Source: Mangifera indica (Eukaryota; Streptophyta; Magnoliopsida; Sapindales; Anacardiaceae). From it: a stretch of 64,000 nucleotides of DNA. Under the pieces are notes generated by a model that saw only the letters and a program-made list of their open reading frames with translations, made no database searches and was not told the DNA's origin. This document shows, piece after piece, positions 10,901 to 22,967 of this stretch (positions are counted from its first letter, which is position 1; each line of letters opens with the position of its first letter). The translations under genes and the position numbers were made by a program. The stretch is from positions 1,748,887-1,812,886 of the forward strand of contig NC_058145.1 in NCBI RefSeq assembly GCF_011075055.1. Direction: 5' to 3'.

Positions 10901-12119
10901 GCCCCACAATTTTTAAGAACTTGTTTATCCCGTGATGTTATAATAATTCGACTTCCTAAACCTAAACATTTGGGATCTCTAATTAAATTTTCTATTTGGT
11001 TTAAAGAAGTCACATCATCAAAAACAATGAGAACTTTCTTACGGACAAGTCTTTCTTTTGTGTTGGTGAGTTGTAGATTGGCATTTCTATCCCCTAATAT
11101 TGCGGAAAGAAGTTCTTTACGCATGGAAGTTAGTCCCCTACTTTTATCTGATTCTTCCCTAACATTTTCAGCGAAGAAAGAACCTTCAAAATCACTCCAA
11201 TATTTGTTAAATATTGCACGACTAATAGATGTCTTGCCTATTCCACCAAGGCCCCAAATCCCCATGATACGAACATCATTGAACCCAATTTCCAACAAAG
11301 ACTCAATTTTTTTGATGGTAGAATATACTCCAATTAAGTCGTTATGATTACTTGGAGACATTTTTGTTAGTCTCTTTAATATGTCTGTAACAATTTCTCC
11401 TATGAGTTTAAATTCAGACCTAAAAAGATATAAAGAATGTTAGTTAGTATGAATAAATCAAAGAGAGAAAGACATCACATATTTCATTCCAATAGCTAAT
11501 CTAATGAATTTGTTACTTGATCAAAGATATGTCACTTCTTTTCACTAAGGAAAATTCTCCAAATAAAATTATATTTCTTTTCTTTAGGTGGCTTAAAAAA
11601 TATAGCACAAAGTAAAATATTTTCAAAGAGAACAAGTAAAATATATACGTACTTCTTGCTATCAGTAGTCCATCCAGAGAGATTGGCTACTTCCGTCAAA
11701 GAAGTCTTCCATCTCTGTAGTATATCTAACCTCTCCTCAAAGCGCTTTTCGAGTGCGGCAAATGCTCCCCCAAAAGCTCCAGTTTGATTCCTTACATGTG
11801 ATGGATCAACGTGATAGAAAATTGGTATTACCATCTTTTTGCAGTCAAGGATCTTTGCAAGTTCTTCTAAACACCAGCTGGAAGAGGCATAATTTTCTGA
11901 CAAAATGATAATGGAAATTTTTGACTGTTCAATTGCCTTCAATAGAGATGGTGAAATTTCTTCTCCTCTGTCGAGTTTGTCATCGATGAAAGTTTGAATC
12001 TTTTTACCACACAAAGCTGCGTTAAGATGGCATGTAAAATTATTCCGGGTGTCCTCGCCTCTAAAACTAAGGAAAACATCATACTTTACTTCTGGAATGT
12101 TGGAAGACGAAGCCATCAA
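7902..12119 (-). CDS. TIR-NB-LRR (TNL) disease resistance protein with C-JID
   Basis: Intracellular immune receptor. Five exons: 12119-11653, 11419-10333, 10227-9925, 9808-8456, 8366-7902, all GT-AG and in frame, giving about 1,224 residues. The TIR domain (about 11-150) has SFRGEDTR and SSWCLEEL, whose glutamate at about 86 is the NADase catalytic position in active TIRs. NB-ARC has the P-loop GLGGIGKT (about 212-219), kinase-2 LIVFDDV (about 286), RNBS-B GSRIIITSR, GVPLALKVLG, FLDIACFF, and IHD in place of MHD (about 478-480). Leucine-rich repeats of the LPSSI / L..C type run from about 540 to 1050, then a C-JID begins GYICFPGSSIPEWF. Family knowledge: such receptors recognise effectors, oligomerise and signal through EDS1. 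A TATA box lies upstream. Odd: the protein ends HVPQRT, with QRT and the stop contributed by a transposon end. The gene otherwise looks intact. Confidence 0.93.
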
Positions 12120-12226
12120 CTGGAACTGATGAGAGGCTTTGATCAGATCTGTCGGATAGAGCTAAAAAATCCGGTCTCCCTCTTCACACTGCAGAGAAAA
12201 CGAAGACAAAAGTTAACAAGGATAAC

Positions 12227-12236
12227 TTTATATAAA
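12227..12236 (-). promoter_or_regulatory. Probable TATA box of the TNL gene
   Basis: TTTATATAAA on the minus strand, about 108 bp upstream of the TNL start codon at 12119. It is the best TATA candidate in the upstream 300 bp. Pyrimidine-rich leader sequence (CTTCGTTTTCTCTGCAG) follows it. Confidence 0.5.
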
Positions 12237-12559
12237 ATTTTTACTGTATCCAGTCTGCACACACCTCGAACTAGTATAGTTTAAATAATATTTTGGAATT
12301 TTACCATTGTCGTGAATTTCACTCATTGCATGAACTTGCAGAATTTCTTTTTTACGAGAGAGAAAATTAAAAATCTGCTTACATGGTAATAAGATCTGCT
12401 GATTGTTCCGATTTACTGGCAGTGAATCAGAAGTTAATTACCAATGGTAACTGAGCTAATCTGGTTTCTTCTTCTCTCAGGGTTCACTCTAATTACTTGA
12501 AAGACAAATGAACTTGTATGTTTTTCATGCAGTAGCGAGATCAAGATAAGATAACCCAG

Positions 12560-14775
12560 ACCATAGACTCGAATATATGTCGAGCTATCACATGCACCCA
12601 CCAAGAAGTTTCAAGCTAGCAACCAACAAATTTCGCCCCATTTCAGCAAAAATCAAGGCATTGGATACCCTTCCATTTCTCTTTATTGACTTGACCCAAA
12701 CTTGCATAGTGTATGTGTAGGTGCCCTATTTAATTAATAATATTTAAAAGCAAAAGTTTTTGTTAATGAAACTTGGTGGCAAAATCATGCCTTTGATCCC
12801 ACAAATTTTTCTTTCAAGTTAATGTTCAGCTTTTGAAAAATGGTGGATGTCAATTATGGTTGGAATCTCATCAGATTTATTGGCAGTCACATGATTTGTA
12901 ACAACTCTGATTGATTAAAAGTAGTCTATAAATAAGAGAGCTAATGAATTTTTTTTTTTAAGAAGAAACAGAGAAAGGATAGAGCCATTTAAGAGATTTT
13001 TTCTTTGTGTAGTCTCTATTAGAAATTTGTCCTTATATTTTGTGTTCTTCTCCGTAGAAAAGAAATTTTTGCTCCAATAAAAATTTATTGGACAATGCGT
13101 TGGATGCCCTGCCATCTCTCTCTCTTTATTGACTTGACTTAAACTTGCATAGTTTATGTGAGTGCCCTATTTAATTAATAATAGTTTGAAGTAAGGTTTT
13201 TATTAGTGAAATTGGTGGCAAAATCATATGTTTGACCCCATAAATTTTCATCCAAAATTAATGCTCAACTTTTGAAAAGTGTTGGATGTCAATTATGGCA
13301 GGCCAAGAGCTAAAACCCATCAGATGATGAGCTACCACATGCACCCACCAAGAAGTTTCGAGCTTCTTTCGGCAAAAATTCCTGGACAGTGCATTGGATG
13401 TCCTGCCATTTCTCTTTATAGACTTGACTTAAACTTGCATTCTTGTACAGCGTATGTGACAAACTTGCATTATTGTATATTACACGTGAAATGTTAATTT
13501 TTAAAATATGAAAAAAATGATATTAATTTTTTGAGAGATATTTAGTTTAGAAAATATTTTATTATCAAAGTTAGAAGATTATCTTAAAAATAGATTATTT
13601 TAAGTATTATTAAGTATAATTTATTATTATGTTTAATAAATTTTAATAAAAATGGATAAGTATAAATAATTATTGTATTTGATTAGAGATAATAAAAAAA
13701 TATTAGTATATTATTTTATTTAAATACATTTAGGTATAATTATTCTAAAATATTTTTTATGTTATTTGTTATATTAATTGAAAATAAAATTATTTTATCC
13801 TAAAAAAATTAATAAATAACAACATATTTATAATAAAATTAAGATTACTTTGGTAATGTTTTAATACTTAAAGTAAAAATAATAATCAAATTATCTTTTA
13901 TATTACTTATCACATCACTATTAGTAATAAAATAGTACAAAAATCTCTTATCACTTATAAACCAAATAAAGTAATATAAATAATAAAAGATAGATTATTA
14001 AAATTAATATAAGTAATAAAATATAGATTACCAGGGTAAAACTTTTTACCCCTAGATCCAATTGTCTCCTTAAGGTTTTAGTATTTAATGATAAAATAAC
14101 GATTTTACTTTTTCATATAATTAAAAATTTTATCCAAAGTTAGTTTATAGATAAATTTTTGAGTTTTTGAATTACCATAAATGTATTTTGGAGGTTTGGG
14201 TTAAAACTTAGTGGGAAATAGTCTTTTGGCCTATATTTAAAAATAACAGTTTTTGTTAGTCAAAATTGGTGGTAAAATCATGTCTTTGAACCTGCAAATT
14301 TTCAGCCAAAATTTGGGCCCAGTTTTTGAGAGGTGATGGATATCAATTATGATAGGTCATTTATGAAGAGTAAAAAATCATCAGATTTATTGACAGCCGC
14401 ATGATCTGCAATGACTTTTATGGATTAAAATTGGCCTATAAATTAAAAAGCAGATGAAGTTTTCTTTGGAAAGTAGAAAAAATAGAGAAAGGATAGAGAA
14501 CCCATTTAAGAGAATTTTCCTTTGTGTAATCTTTGTGCTTTCTTTTTCTCTTGTTTATTTTTATATGTCTATTTTTTTTTTTTCAACTCTTGGGATTTGC
14601 CTGAAGTTTTGTATTTTTCTTCGTAGAAAAGAATTTTTGCTCCTCTAGAAATTTCTTGGACAATACATGGGACGCTCTGCCATTTCTCTTTATTGACTTG
14701 ACTTAAACTTGCATTATTACATAGCGTATGTGACGGTGCCTATTTAATTAATAAAATTTAAAAGTAAAACTTTTT
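12560..14775. repeat. Degenerate repeats upstream of the TNL, with paired W-box cores
   Basis: The segment CCATTTCTCTTTATTGACTTGAC plus AAACTTGCAT recurs at about 12672, 13110, 13406 and 14680. A companion segment, GGTGGCAAAATCATG to GGATGTCAATTATGG, recurs at about 12775, 13213 and 14265. ACATGCACCCACCAAGAAGTTTC occurs at about 12591 and 13338. Order and spacing suggest several rounds of duplication of a 400-500 bp unit. Each unit holds TTGACTTGAC (the first core is mutated at 13420), two overlapping W-box cores of the kind bound by WRKY factors. A TATA-like CTATAAATAAGAGAG (12924) and CTATAAATTAAAAAG (14436) are also repeated, so the units may be copies of an ancient promoter. Confidence 0.6.
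13530..14040. repeat. Harbinger-like MITE, diverged copy
   Basis: Matches the intact element at 55368-55849 in order: AGATTATCTTAAAAATAGATTA, GGATAAGTATAAATAATTATTGTATTTG, TAGGTATAATTATTCTAAAATATTTTTTATGTTATTTG, then AATTAATAAATAAC, AAGATTACTTTGGTAATG, ending ATAGATTACCAGGGTAA. The inverted ends have lost their GTTTGG words. It interrupts the TNL-upstream repeats. Confidence 0.6.
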
Positions 14776-14779
14776 ACTT

Positions 14780-16027
14780 AAAAATGGAAATTGAAGAAAG
14801 TAGGGAAACTTTTTACTTAAAAGAAGAAAAGAAAGAAGAGGAGAAAGAGGAAAACAAGGAAGAGAAGAAAGAGAAAAAATGATGAAATTTTGCTGTAATA
14901 AATTATAGCAAATTTTTTTTCTTCATGCATTAGATTTAAAAATTTTTTGCAAGAATAGCCAGATTTCTCTTTTTATAAACAAGTAATATTAAAGTGAACG
15001 AAGGAAGAAGTTTTGTGTCTATGAGTTTTCTTTTCTGGGTTCTTATTATTTGATTACAGCTTAGAGGTTATTTTGTGTCAAATCAATAAAACTAAATATA
15101 TCCGATTTTGATAAATCAATTGGATTGATAGATCAGATATCATCATATAATTGATTGATTCTAAATTAAGGATAAAACAATATTCAATTACATAATAACA
15201 CACATCCAATTAAATATTTAAAATTGTGTACACATAGCATTGTTTCAGTCTAATTTAGCCAGAAAACATTAAACTTTTAGCACACTCTCATATTCTTCTT
15301 CACAAGAAAATATCATTTGAAGGACAAAAAATTGTAATTAATTGTAACACCCTTTTACAAATAATAAATCTATATACATTTATAATAAGTATTAAATTAG
15401 GTATCATTGATGATATGTTATTATTAGATTTAATGATTTTGAATTATAATTGTACATAACATTACTCCTCTAAAAATCTCACCTTAACGAAGCATAGAAG
15501 AGTTGGATATGTACGTGCACTCAGGATGATAAGACTAGTTAAATACTATATGAATTTTCAAACTTTCAAAACATATTTTAGGTCACAATTAATAACAAAA
15601 TTATGAAAAATTATATATTCAAAAATGATAACATCTTAACAATATGTCAGATTATTAAACCAAATTTATTTTGAATTTTAAAATTGAAAAACAAAATTAT
15701 GATATTATTTATTCAAAAATGACAATATTTTAATAACAAATGGAGATTATGGACCAAAAAATTACACCACTTATATCATTTTTCAACCATCTACATCTAT
15801 CACTATTTTTAGGTGACAAAATCAATACAAATCAATAGCATTTTACATGTAAATGAATACTTTTCATGAAGATACGTATTCATTCAAAAGTTGATTCAGT
15901 CTGTCACTAGTGAAACTTTTGGTGTTCAAAATTGATAAATAAATGTATCCTTATTTCGACTTAAAACTTTGAATTGTATTTATTAGCGGCCTCGTTGCCA
16001 AAAAAAAAAAAGTTACAATGGACTTTG
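14780..16027. other. Gene-free AT-rich stretch with one palindromic MITE
   Basis: A purine-rich run (GAAGAAAAGAAAGAAGAGG) lies near 14820. A palindromic MITE copy lies at about 15080-15250 (GATCAGATATCATCATATAATTGATTG left, TTCAATTACATAATAACACACATCC right) and a shorter one near 15360-15470. No gene is seen. Confidence 0.45.
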
Positions 16028-16261
16028 AGTTTAATTAGAGCTAGATTCCAGCCGAACTGAGCTTGAGATCGATTTGATTTACACAGAGACGAGCTCACTT
16101 CAAAGGAAATCAAGCTCAACTAGTTTTAAAGTAACCAAACTTAAGTTCAGCTCGAATCAAGCTTTAAAGTCGGTTCGTACTAAAATGATGTCATTTTAGT
16201 ACATATTGGTTAGAATGACATTATTTTGCATCAAATTTTTTAAGCTCATGAGGTTGACGAG

Positions 16262-17606
16262 TGGTACGTGCTGTCGTTGACACCCAAATTAAATCTTAAA
16301 TTCCTGTAACAAAAATATAGTAAAGGAAAATAGGGATCGTCCCCTCGAAGAGCTTTGATTAGTATGTTGTCACAATTAAATCGAAACACGGAAATAAAAA
16401 TGGGGTTTTGAAGTGAATGCAAATTATAATGAGAAATAATAAATAAAAATTTAGTAAAATAATCTAAAATGAATAAATCAATTTAACAAACCTTGGTTTT
16501 CGGTCACATCCACCATTGGAATTACGACTGATCATCGAAACAAAATATCAAATTAATTATTCAAATATTGGTTGTTGTATTAAATTTACATGTCCTTCAT
16601 TACGATTAGTTAACTAAAAACATGTATTCCAATTAATCCTTATTGATTAATAATTCGAACACGATCTCGAATTTAATTAAACAATAGCATTACAAATTAG
16701 AAAGACCAACGAAGCAAGACAACACAAACGTACGACGTTGCATTTAATCTAGTTGATTATTTTCCGAGGATTTATAGTTTCTGACGCAGCAAACAATAAA
16801 CCTAGTTGCCACTTCGATTAGATAGATTGAACAATTACGGATTCAACACCTAAACTAGCTGTAGATTATATTAATTGATAAACTAATCGCATGCGTTAGA
16901 AATCAACCAACACAATCATACAAAAATAATTCAGAAAGATAATCAATACTCGAATAAATAAAAAGATGCATTAAAGAACAAAATTAAATCTCATAATCAT
17001 GGTAGTTCCATGGTTTTAGATCCTTTCAACCAAGAGAAACTATTCAGCCACTGTAGACCATATTTTTCTCTCTAATTCTCTGATTACAATGGTGAATCCT
17101 CTCAAATAAAAATAATAGTATATATATTATCTTCCTACTAAAAATCTGGAAATTGAAAGTTAATCCTAATCTCCTAATCCAACCAAGCAAAGTGATACAT
17201 ATCTCCCCAAAAATAAAGGAAAAGATATGTATCTTTAATGTAAATTCTTCCTCCAAAAATATCATTCCTTATCTATCTCAATTAATCCTCTTTTTCAGCT
17301 GGTAATTATCCCTTTTCTAGGAAGCAAATCTTGATACTTAGTGAACCCTTGTAGCTGATCTGGACGTCCAGATTTTATTTTTGCACTCTGTTTTCATCTT
17401 TCACGAGCCCACGCCTAGTCAGCATCACAGAATTACCAGATTAATAAATCTGCTCTAGTTTTTTCATCTTTTTGGCCTAACTTACTCCAAAAATGCTCAA
17501 AGCTTCCTAAATGCAAAAAGATAAGTAATTTCATTAGATTGAATCAAATTTCCACGCAAAATAAGGGGATTATAAATCAAAATAATAACAATTAATGGCA
17601 TTATCA
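16262..17606 (-). repeat. 3' LTR of the gypsy element
   Basis: A 1,345-bp long terminal repeat starting TGGTACGTGCTGTCGTTGAC and ending GGCATTATCA on the plus strand. It is colinear with the other LTR throughout, including AGAGCTTTGATTAGTATG near the start and GATTACAATGGTGAATCC in the middle. Confidence 0.9.
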
Positions 17607-17610
17607 AATT

Positions 17611-17620
17611 CCCCCACACT
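17611..17620 (-). other. Polypurine tract of the gypsy element
   Basis: AGTGTGGGGG in element sense, four bases before the 3' LTR. This is the normal position and composition of the plus-strand primer in LTR retrotransposons. Confidence 0.7.
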
Positions 17621-19983
17621 TATCTTTTGCTCGTCCTCAAGTAAAACAAAAACAAAAACAAAACAAACACAAAAATGTTCCATCAATCTCTTTTCTCATA
17701 ATACCAAAAAGTGTGCATACCTTAAGATTCAAACCAACCAAGATTCAAGCATCAACACACATCATTATCAAACTTTACAAGAAAGTATGCACAAAGACAA
17801 ATCAAGACAATCGCATTCTAAAGCATGTATAAAGCTTTGGTGAATCATCCTCACGATTATCACTCATATCACTCGTGTGTTTAATGGTTCAATGTTTCGC
17901 TCAAATTCTTCCAATGCAAACATTCTACCATAGGCTTGCTTATGCACCAAATCTCCACCACTTAGATTATATACATGCTTAAATCAAAAAGACTTTATTT
18001 TAGGTTGTAATGGGGTTTTGGGTAAAGGTGAGGATTAATGGATACAAAAGATTAAAACCATGAATATTAACAAAACATTTAAACACATAAGGGGAACAAA
18101 AATGTAAAGTCAAAACCACCACATTTACCACATTTCTTTGCTAATTGCTATTGTTTTTCTCTTCTCTCTTTTTCAACTTCTTTTTTTTTTCTTTTCTGTC
18201 TTTTTCTTTTTTTCTTTTCTATTTTTTTTCTTTTTCAGCATTTTTTTCTTTCTTTTTCTGTTTTTTTTTTTCTTGAATAACTAAGAGAATTGGGTAGCAA
18301 AGATAACACTATAAGGCAATCTCAATAGCTCTCTTCATGCCAACTTCTTTTCATCATCTCTTCCTATGCAATTAAGTCCCCTTTTCCCTCACACTTAAAT
18401 TTCTCAAGATAACAAATTCACCAAGCAACAAATTTTAGTTTAAATGCCCTTCTAATTTTCATGGTTGGGTGAGGATTTTTACTTGAAGGCTTAGGTTTAT
18501 AATATGATTTTAGCACAAAGAATCAAGGGCTTTGTAAGGCTCAAGGGGCTAACTAGGGAAATTAAAATAGGTTGGTTTTTTAAGCTAAAGGTTTTAAACA
18601 AGATTGCCTTCATTATTTTCATGCATGCATATTTCAATATGGTCTCGAAACGATTCAAAGCAAGTTCTAGAGATATATTCACATGGGAGAATATCACTCA
18701 TCAAAGAAAATATAAATTGATATGAATGTTTCAATCTTTTTCGGCTCAAAACTCATGGGTTAAATAAATTCACCTCAACTTCAAACAAACTGGAGCACTC
18801 AATTATCAAAATTTGTTTAAGTGCATACCCTTAATTAGTCTAACAAATCAGTGTGTACAATGCTCTCCTATTGAAGCAGCTAAATCCCAAGGCATGCATA
18901 CAAATTAATTCATTCAAATGAAATTAATGGAACTGCTTAGCTGACTAAAAACAGGGAAGGATACACTAGCTGTCATATTAATAAAAATCAAACTTTGTCC
19001 AACAAGGAGCAGTAACATACACAAAGCAAAACAAAGCATACCAGAATAAGCATAACACAAAGAAGATAGAACAAAAAAAACTGACCAAAAAAAAAACAGA
19101 ACAGATAGACAGAACAAACTGAAAGCAAAACAAAAGGATAAAACATAAGAACATAGCAGAAACAAAAATATAACTGAAAAACAGAACAATAAACAACAGA
19201 AAAATAAAACACAAATAAACCCTCGCCCACATTTAAACCAAACATTGTCCTTAATGTTTAAACAAAACAAAATAAAATGAGAACTGAAATTTAAGAGAAA
19301 AGGAAAAGGAAACTTCTCTGGTTTTGTGGAAAAGGAGGAACAGTAGTTCGAATTATGAAGAGTTGCAATTGATGGAGGATTCTTCAAATTTCGATGATAA
19401 CTCCGGTGTATGAGGCATCTGATGGGTGGATTTTGTTGCTCTTTGATGCTGTGAACGGGTTCTGACCTTGGCGTTGCAGAAGGAGGAGAGGGGCTGCTAG
19501 GTTTTTATTTTAGTTAGAGAGGAATTATGAGGCTTAGGTTTGGCGAATATGGTCTCTGGAAGCATATAAATCCAGCCTTATAATCACACTAAATCATATG
19601 ACCCCCTTGAATTTAAGAAAATAGCAAAGCAAAAGTTGGACTTTTGACATAAGCACATGACCCAGTTTCAGAACACCAAAATGCAGATTGCTCCCCTATG
19701 AACATTTACAGACAGCTCACTGGAACCTGACAGGAGGAAGCAGATGATTGAACAGTAACATGAAAATAAATTAAAACGAACCTAATCTAAAATCATAAAA
19801 TAATTGCTAATTAAACATCCAAAAATCATAAAACTAAAATTGAAACACATAAACCGAAATTAAAAACAAATGTCTAGAAAATTAAAATTTAAGCATTAAT
19901 CAAAATAAGATTGAAAGCTTGGGTTGCCTCCTAAGTAGCGCCTTTGTTTACAGCCGTCGGCTCGACTTAATACCTTCATCTAT
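17621..19983 (-). other. 3' non-coding region of the gypsy element
   Basis: About 2.3 kb between the last coding fragment and the polypurine tract. It holds a long T/C-rich run on the plus strand (18150-18275), a low-complexity minus-strand frame (18914-19387, mostly F, L, C and S), and a GGAGGCAACCCAAGC motif in element sense near 19917-19931 that many plant gypsy elements carry after pol. Athila elements often have an env-like frame here, but I see no convincing one. Confidence 0.55.
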
Positions 19984-20661
19984 TTATTCGGGATCTTTCA
20001 ACTCCACTTTTCTGATGTTTTCAACTGGCATTCCTTTGTAAAACGGTTTGAGTCTATGGCCATTAACTTTAAATACTTTTGATGTCATTAAGCTCTGAAT
20101 CTCTACTACACCATGAGGAAAAACGTTAGTAATAACAAACGGCCCAATCCAACGAGAACGTAATTTACCTAGAAATAATCGAAGTCTTGAATGATAAAGG
20201 AGAACTTTTTGGCTAAGTGAAAATTTTTTTCTGGAAATCATTTTGTCATGGAATGCTTTTGATTTCTCCTTAGAACTCTCGTACGCGTCATTGCAAATTT
20301 CTTTTAATTCTTGCAACTGTAATTTCCTATCAGGACCACTCTCATCCAACTTCATATTGCAATGCTTGACAACCCAATATGTTTTATGATCTAATTCAAT
20401 TGGAAGATGGCAGACCTTATGCTTTTTCAGAATTTGCACCAGTTTCTCTTCTTGCTGCTCATTTAACTTGCTAGAAATGATCACTGGTAAAGTTTTCCCA
20501 TCTCCAAGGTACACATATTTAAGGTGATTTGGAAGAGGTTTTAGCTCCAGTTCTGGTGCCTGCAAAACAGAAGGTACCAACTTTTCATTAGGCACTGGCA
20601 GCACACTAGAAGATAAATTACCTGTATTTTTTAGTTCTCTGCACTCATTCATCTCTGCCAC
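19984..20661 (-). pseudogene. Pol remnant: start of RT fused in frame to end of integrase
   Basis: An open frame of 225 codons. Residues about 1-80 (including [19 protein letters not shown] and [12 protein letters not shown]) are the stretch before the reverse transcriptase catalytic fingers. From about residue 81 ([17 protein letters not shown]) to the end, including [23 protein letters not shown] and VNGHRLKPF, it is the C-terminal part of integrase. The YVDD-type RT motif, RNase H and the integrase HHCC and DDE motifs are all absent. The junction keeps the frame. It overlaps no other gene and follows the protease after a stop. It cannot supply retrotransposition enzymes. Confidence 0.8.
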
Positions 20662-20667
20662 TGCATT

Positions 20668-21210
20668 CTACACATCTGAAATTAATTTAAATTCATCTCT
20701 TTCTTTCAAAATAATTTCATGGTTAGCTGCTTTCAACTCATCTTCATCATCAAAAATTTCCTGCACTAGAGAATCAACTAAAGCAACTGAATACACAGGA
20801 AAATTCACATCAGAATATTTCATAGCATCATAAATATTAAATTGGACAGCTTCACCATCAAACTCCATAGTCAGTGTGCCTTTGTGAACATCAATTTTCA
20901 TTTTAGCTGTTTTTAGAAAGGGTCTTCCTAACAAAATAGGTGCAGATTGGTCATTCTTTTCCATGTCAAGAACATAAAAATCAACTAGAAAAATTAATTT
21001 ATCATTAACCTGAACAAGAACATCTTCAATTAACCCCTTAGGATATACATTTGATCTATCCGCCAATTGAATAACTACACTAGTTTTTTCTAAAGGTCCA
21101 AGATTAAGAGCAGAATAAATGGAATATGACATTACATTAATAGATGCTCCTAAATCTAACATGGCTGTTTCAATTTTCGTCCCTCCTATTGTGCAAGGGA
21201 TGCAAAACAT
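20668..21210 (-). pseudogene. Retroviral-type aspartic protease fragment of gypsy pol
   Basis: The frame reads FCIPCTIGGTKIETAMLDLGASINVMS, a pepsin-like active-site loop in which the usual DTGA is DLGA, a form common in plant gypsy elements of this kind. It then has PKGLIEDVLVQV, APILLGRPFL and KIDVHKGTLTMEFDG. The function is cleavage of the Gag-Pol polyprotein. The fragment is open for 180 codons but is cut from upstream gag by in-frame stops and lacks its own natural start. Confidence 0.8.
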
Positions 21211-21244
21211 ACCTGGATCTTTGTATTTTTCAGGAAAACTCTTT

Positions 21245-22835
21245 CAAATTATGGCTAAAACATTTTCTCCTACCTTTATTTTTTCATACCTTTTGAGTTT
21301 TTGCTTTCTTTTCAATGTACACAGCTCTTTCAAAAATTTAGCATAACAAGACACTTGTTTTATTGCATCAAACTGTGGAATATTGACTTTACACTATCGA
21401 AAGGTCTCATATAAATCTGCATTATGTTCATACTTCAGTTTTAAAGCTTCAGGAAAAGGAGGAACAGGTTTGTATTCATTGAAAGAAGGTTATTTACCTG
21501 TCGCTACCTTTTCGGAAGAATTATTTTCTGTTGCCAATTTTTCTCTGTTTTCTGCTGGCTGTGCTGGTGTAGGTTGTGCTTTAATTGACATCTCCAGCTC
21601 CTTTCCACGCCTCAACATTATGGCACTAACATTCTCCTTTGGGTTCATCACAATTTGCGACGGCAGTTTGCTTGAATTTTGTGCTTCCAGCCTACTAATT
21701 GTAATAGCCATCTAACTCATTTGATTTTCCAGATTTTGAATGCTGGTTCTGGTTTCTTGCTGAAATTTCATAATGTTAGCCGCCAGAGTTTTTACAATAT
21801 CTTCAAGAGATGTACCTGAATCAGAATTTTGAATTAGTTGTTGTTGCCTAGGAATATAATGTTACTGGTATGGCTAAAAATTATTTGAAGGCTGATTCGC
21901 ATGTGCATTCTCATACAAAAAATTAGGATGATCTCTCTAACCTGAGTTATAGGTATTCGAATAAGGATTATAATTATAACTTTGCTGCTGTTGTCTTAAA
22001 AATCCGCCCACTGCATTAGCATGTTCAGAGTAGTCCTCCTGAAGTGTTGGGTATATATCAGTTGGATGTCCTCCTATTGAACAGATTCCATAAGCTTTTG
22101 CTGCCTTTATTTTTCCTATAGCCATTTGACGTACAAGAGTAGTTAGATCATCAAGTCGTCTCTCAAGAGAAGATACATTTACCTCATTGACACGCCGAGA
22201 CAAATGGCTACTTCAGGTGTTTTGTCAGCCAATGCTCCACCACTTGTTGCATCTGTCATATTTCTCTCATTTGATAAGAGTCCTTCATAGAAATATTGAA
22301 TAAGCAACTGGTCACAAATTTGGTGATGTGGGCAGCTTGCACAGAGTTTTTTAAAACGCTCCCAGTATTCATATAAAGACTCTTCACTCTACAGCCTAAT
22401 GCCACAGATTTCTTTCCTTATGCTGGCTGCTATTGATGCTGGAAAAATTTTTTGCAGAAATAATCTTTTCATTTCATGCCAAGTGGTGACACTTCCAGCG
22501 GGTAGATAATACAACCAATCTTGCGCATCATCTTTCAAAGAAAACAGAAAAGCCCTCATCTTGATTTGTTCTTCGATTACCCAATTCGGTTTCATTCCGA
22601 TGCACATCACATGAAATTCTTTCAAATGTTTATGAGGATCTTCACCTGCTGAGCCACGAAAAATAAGTAAAAGATGGATTAGTCCAAATTTTAGTTCAAA
22701 GGTAGTATTAATATCTAAATTCGGAAAAGTAATGCAGTGTGGTTGTTGATTCAAATCTGAAGTAGCAAGCTCTCTTAAAGTCCGATTTTTAGCCATGTTT
22801 TCCTCTGTTTCATGAACTGTTTTGTGTGCGTGCAA
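21245..22835 (-). pseudogene. Gag of the gypsy element, with stops
   Basis: Starts at 22835. Retrotransposon gag domain (PHKHLKEFHVMCIGMKP, EEQIKMRAFLFSLKDDAQDWLYYLP, TTWHEMKRLFLQKIFPAS), then, after interruptions, a zinc-knuckle region (GICSIGGHPTDIYPTLQ) in which one expected cysteine is tyrosine, then NPKENVSAIMLRRGKEL. In-frame stops occur near 22203-22388, around 21713, 21490, 21395 and 21246; several look like C-to-T changes. Gag would package element RNA; this copy cannot make a full protein. Confidence 0.75.
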
Positions 22836-22945
22836 TCTCCTTTTTGCTTCTTTTCTCAGCCCTTTTACAGTCTTTTCAATTTCTGGATCAAATTGTAAAC
22901 TAGCTTATTTCGAAAATCGCATAACGAACATACAAAGTAAAAACT

Positions 22946-22962
22946 CCGCCGCAATGGCGCCA
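22946..22962 (-). other. Primer-binding site, tRNA-Asp type
   Basis: In element sense TGGCGCCATTGCGGCGG, five bases inside the 5' LTR. It starts with the TGGCGCC complementary to plant tRNA-Asp and shows a few mismatches after that. Athila elements commonly use tRNA-Asp. Confidence 0.65.
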
Positions 22963-22967
22963 AAATT

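Noticed and set aside
18914..19387. Possible env-like protein of the Athila-type element
   Set aside because: Composition is almost only F, L, C, S and V from a purine/pyrimidine-skewed run, with parallel frames open as well; no signal peptide plus transmembrane layout that could be defended.
21120..21210. DLGA in the gypsy protease as an inactivating mutation
   Set aside because: DLGAS is frequent in this lineage of plant gypsy elements as far as I know, so it is not counted as damage; the stops upstream are.
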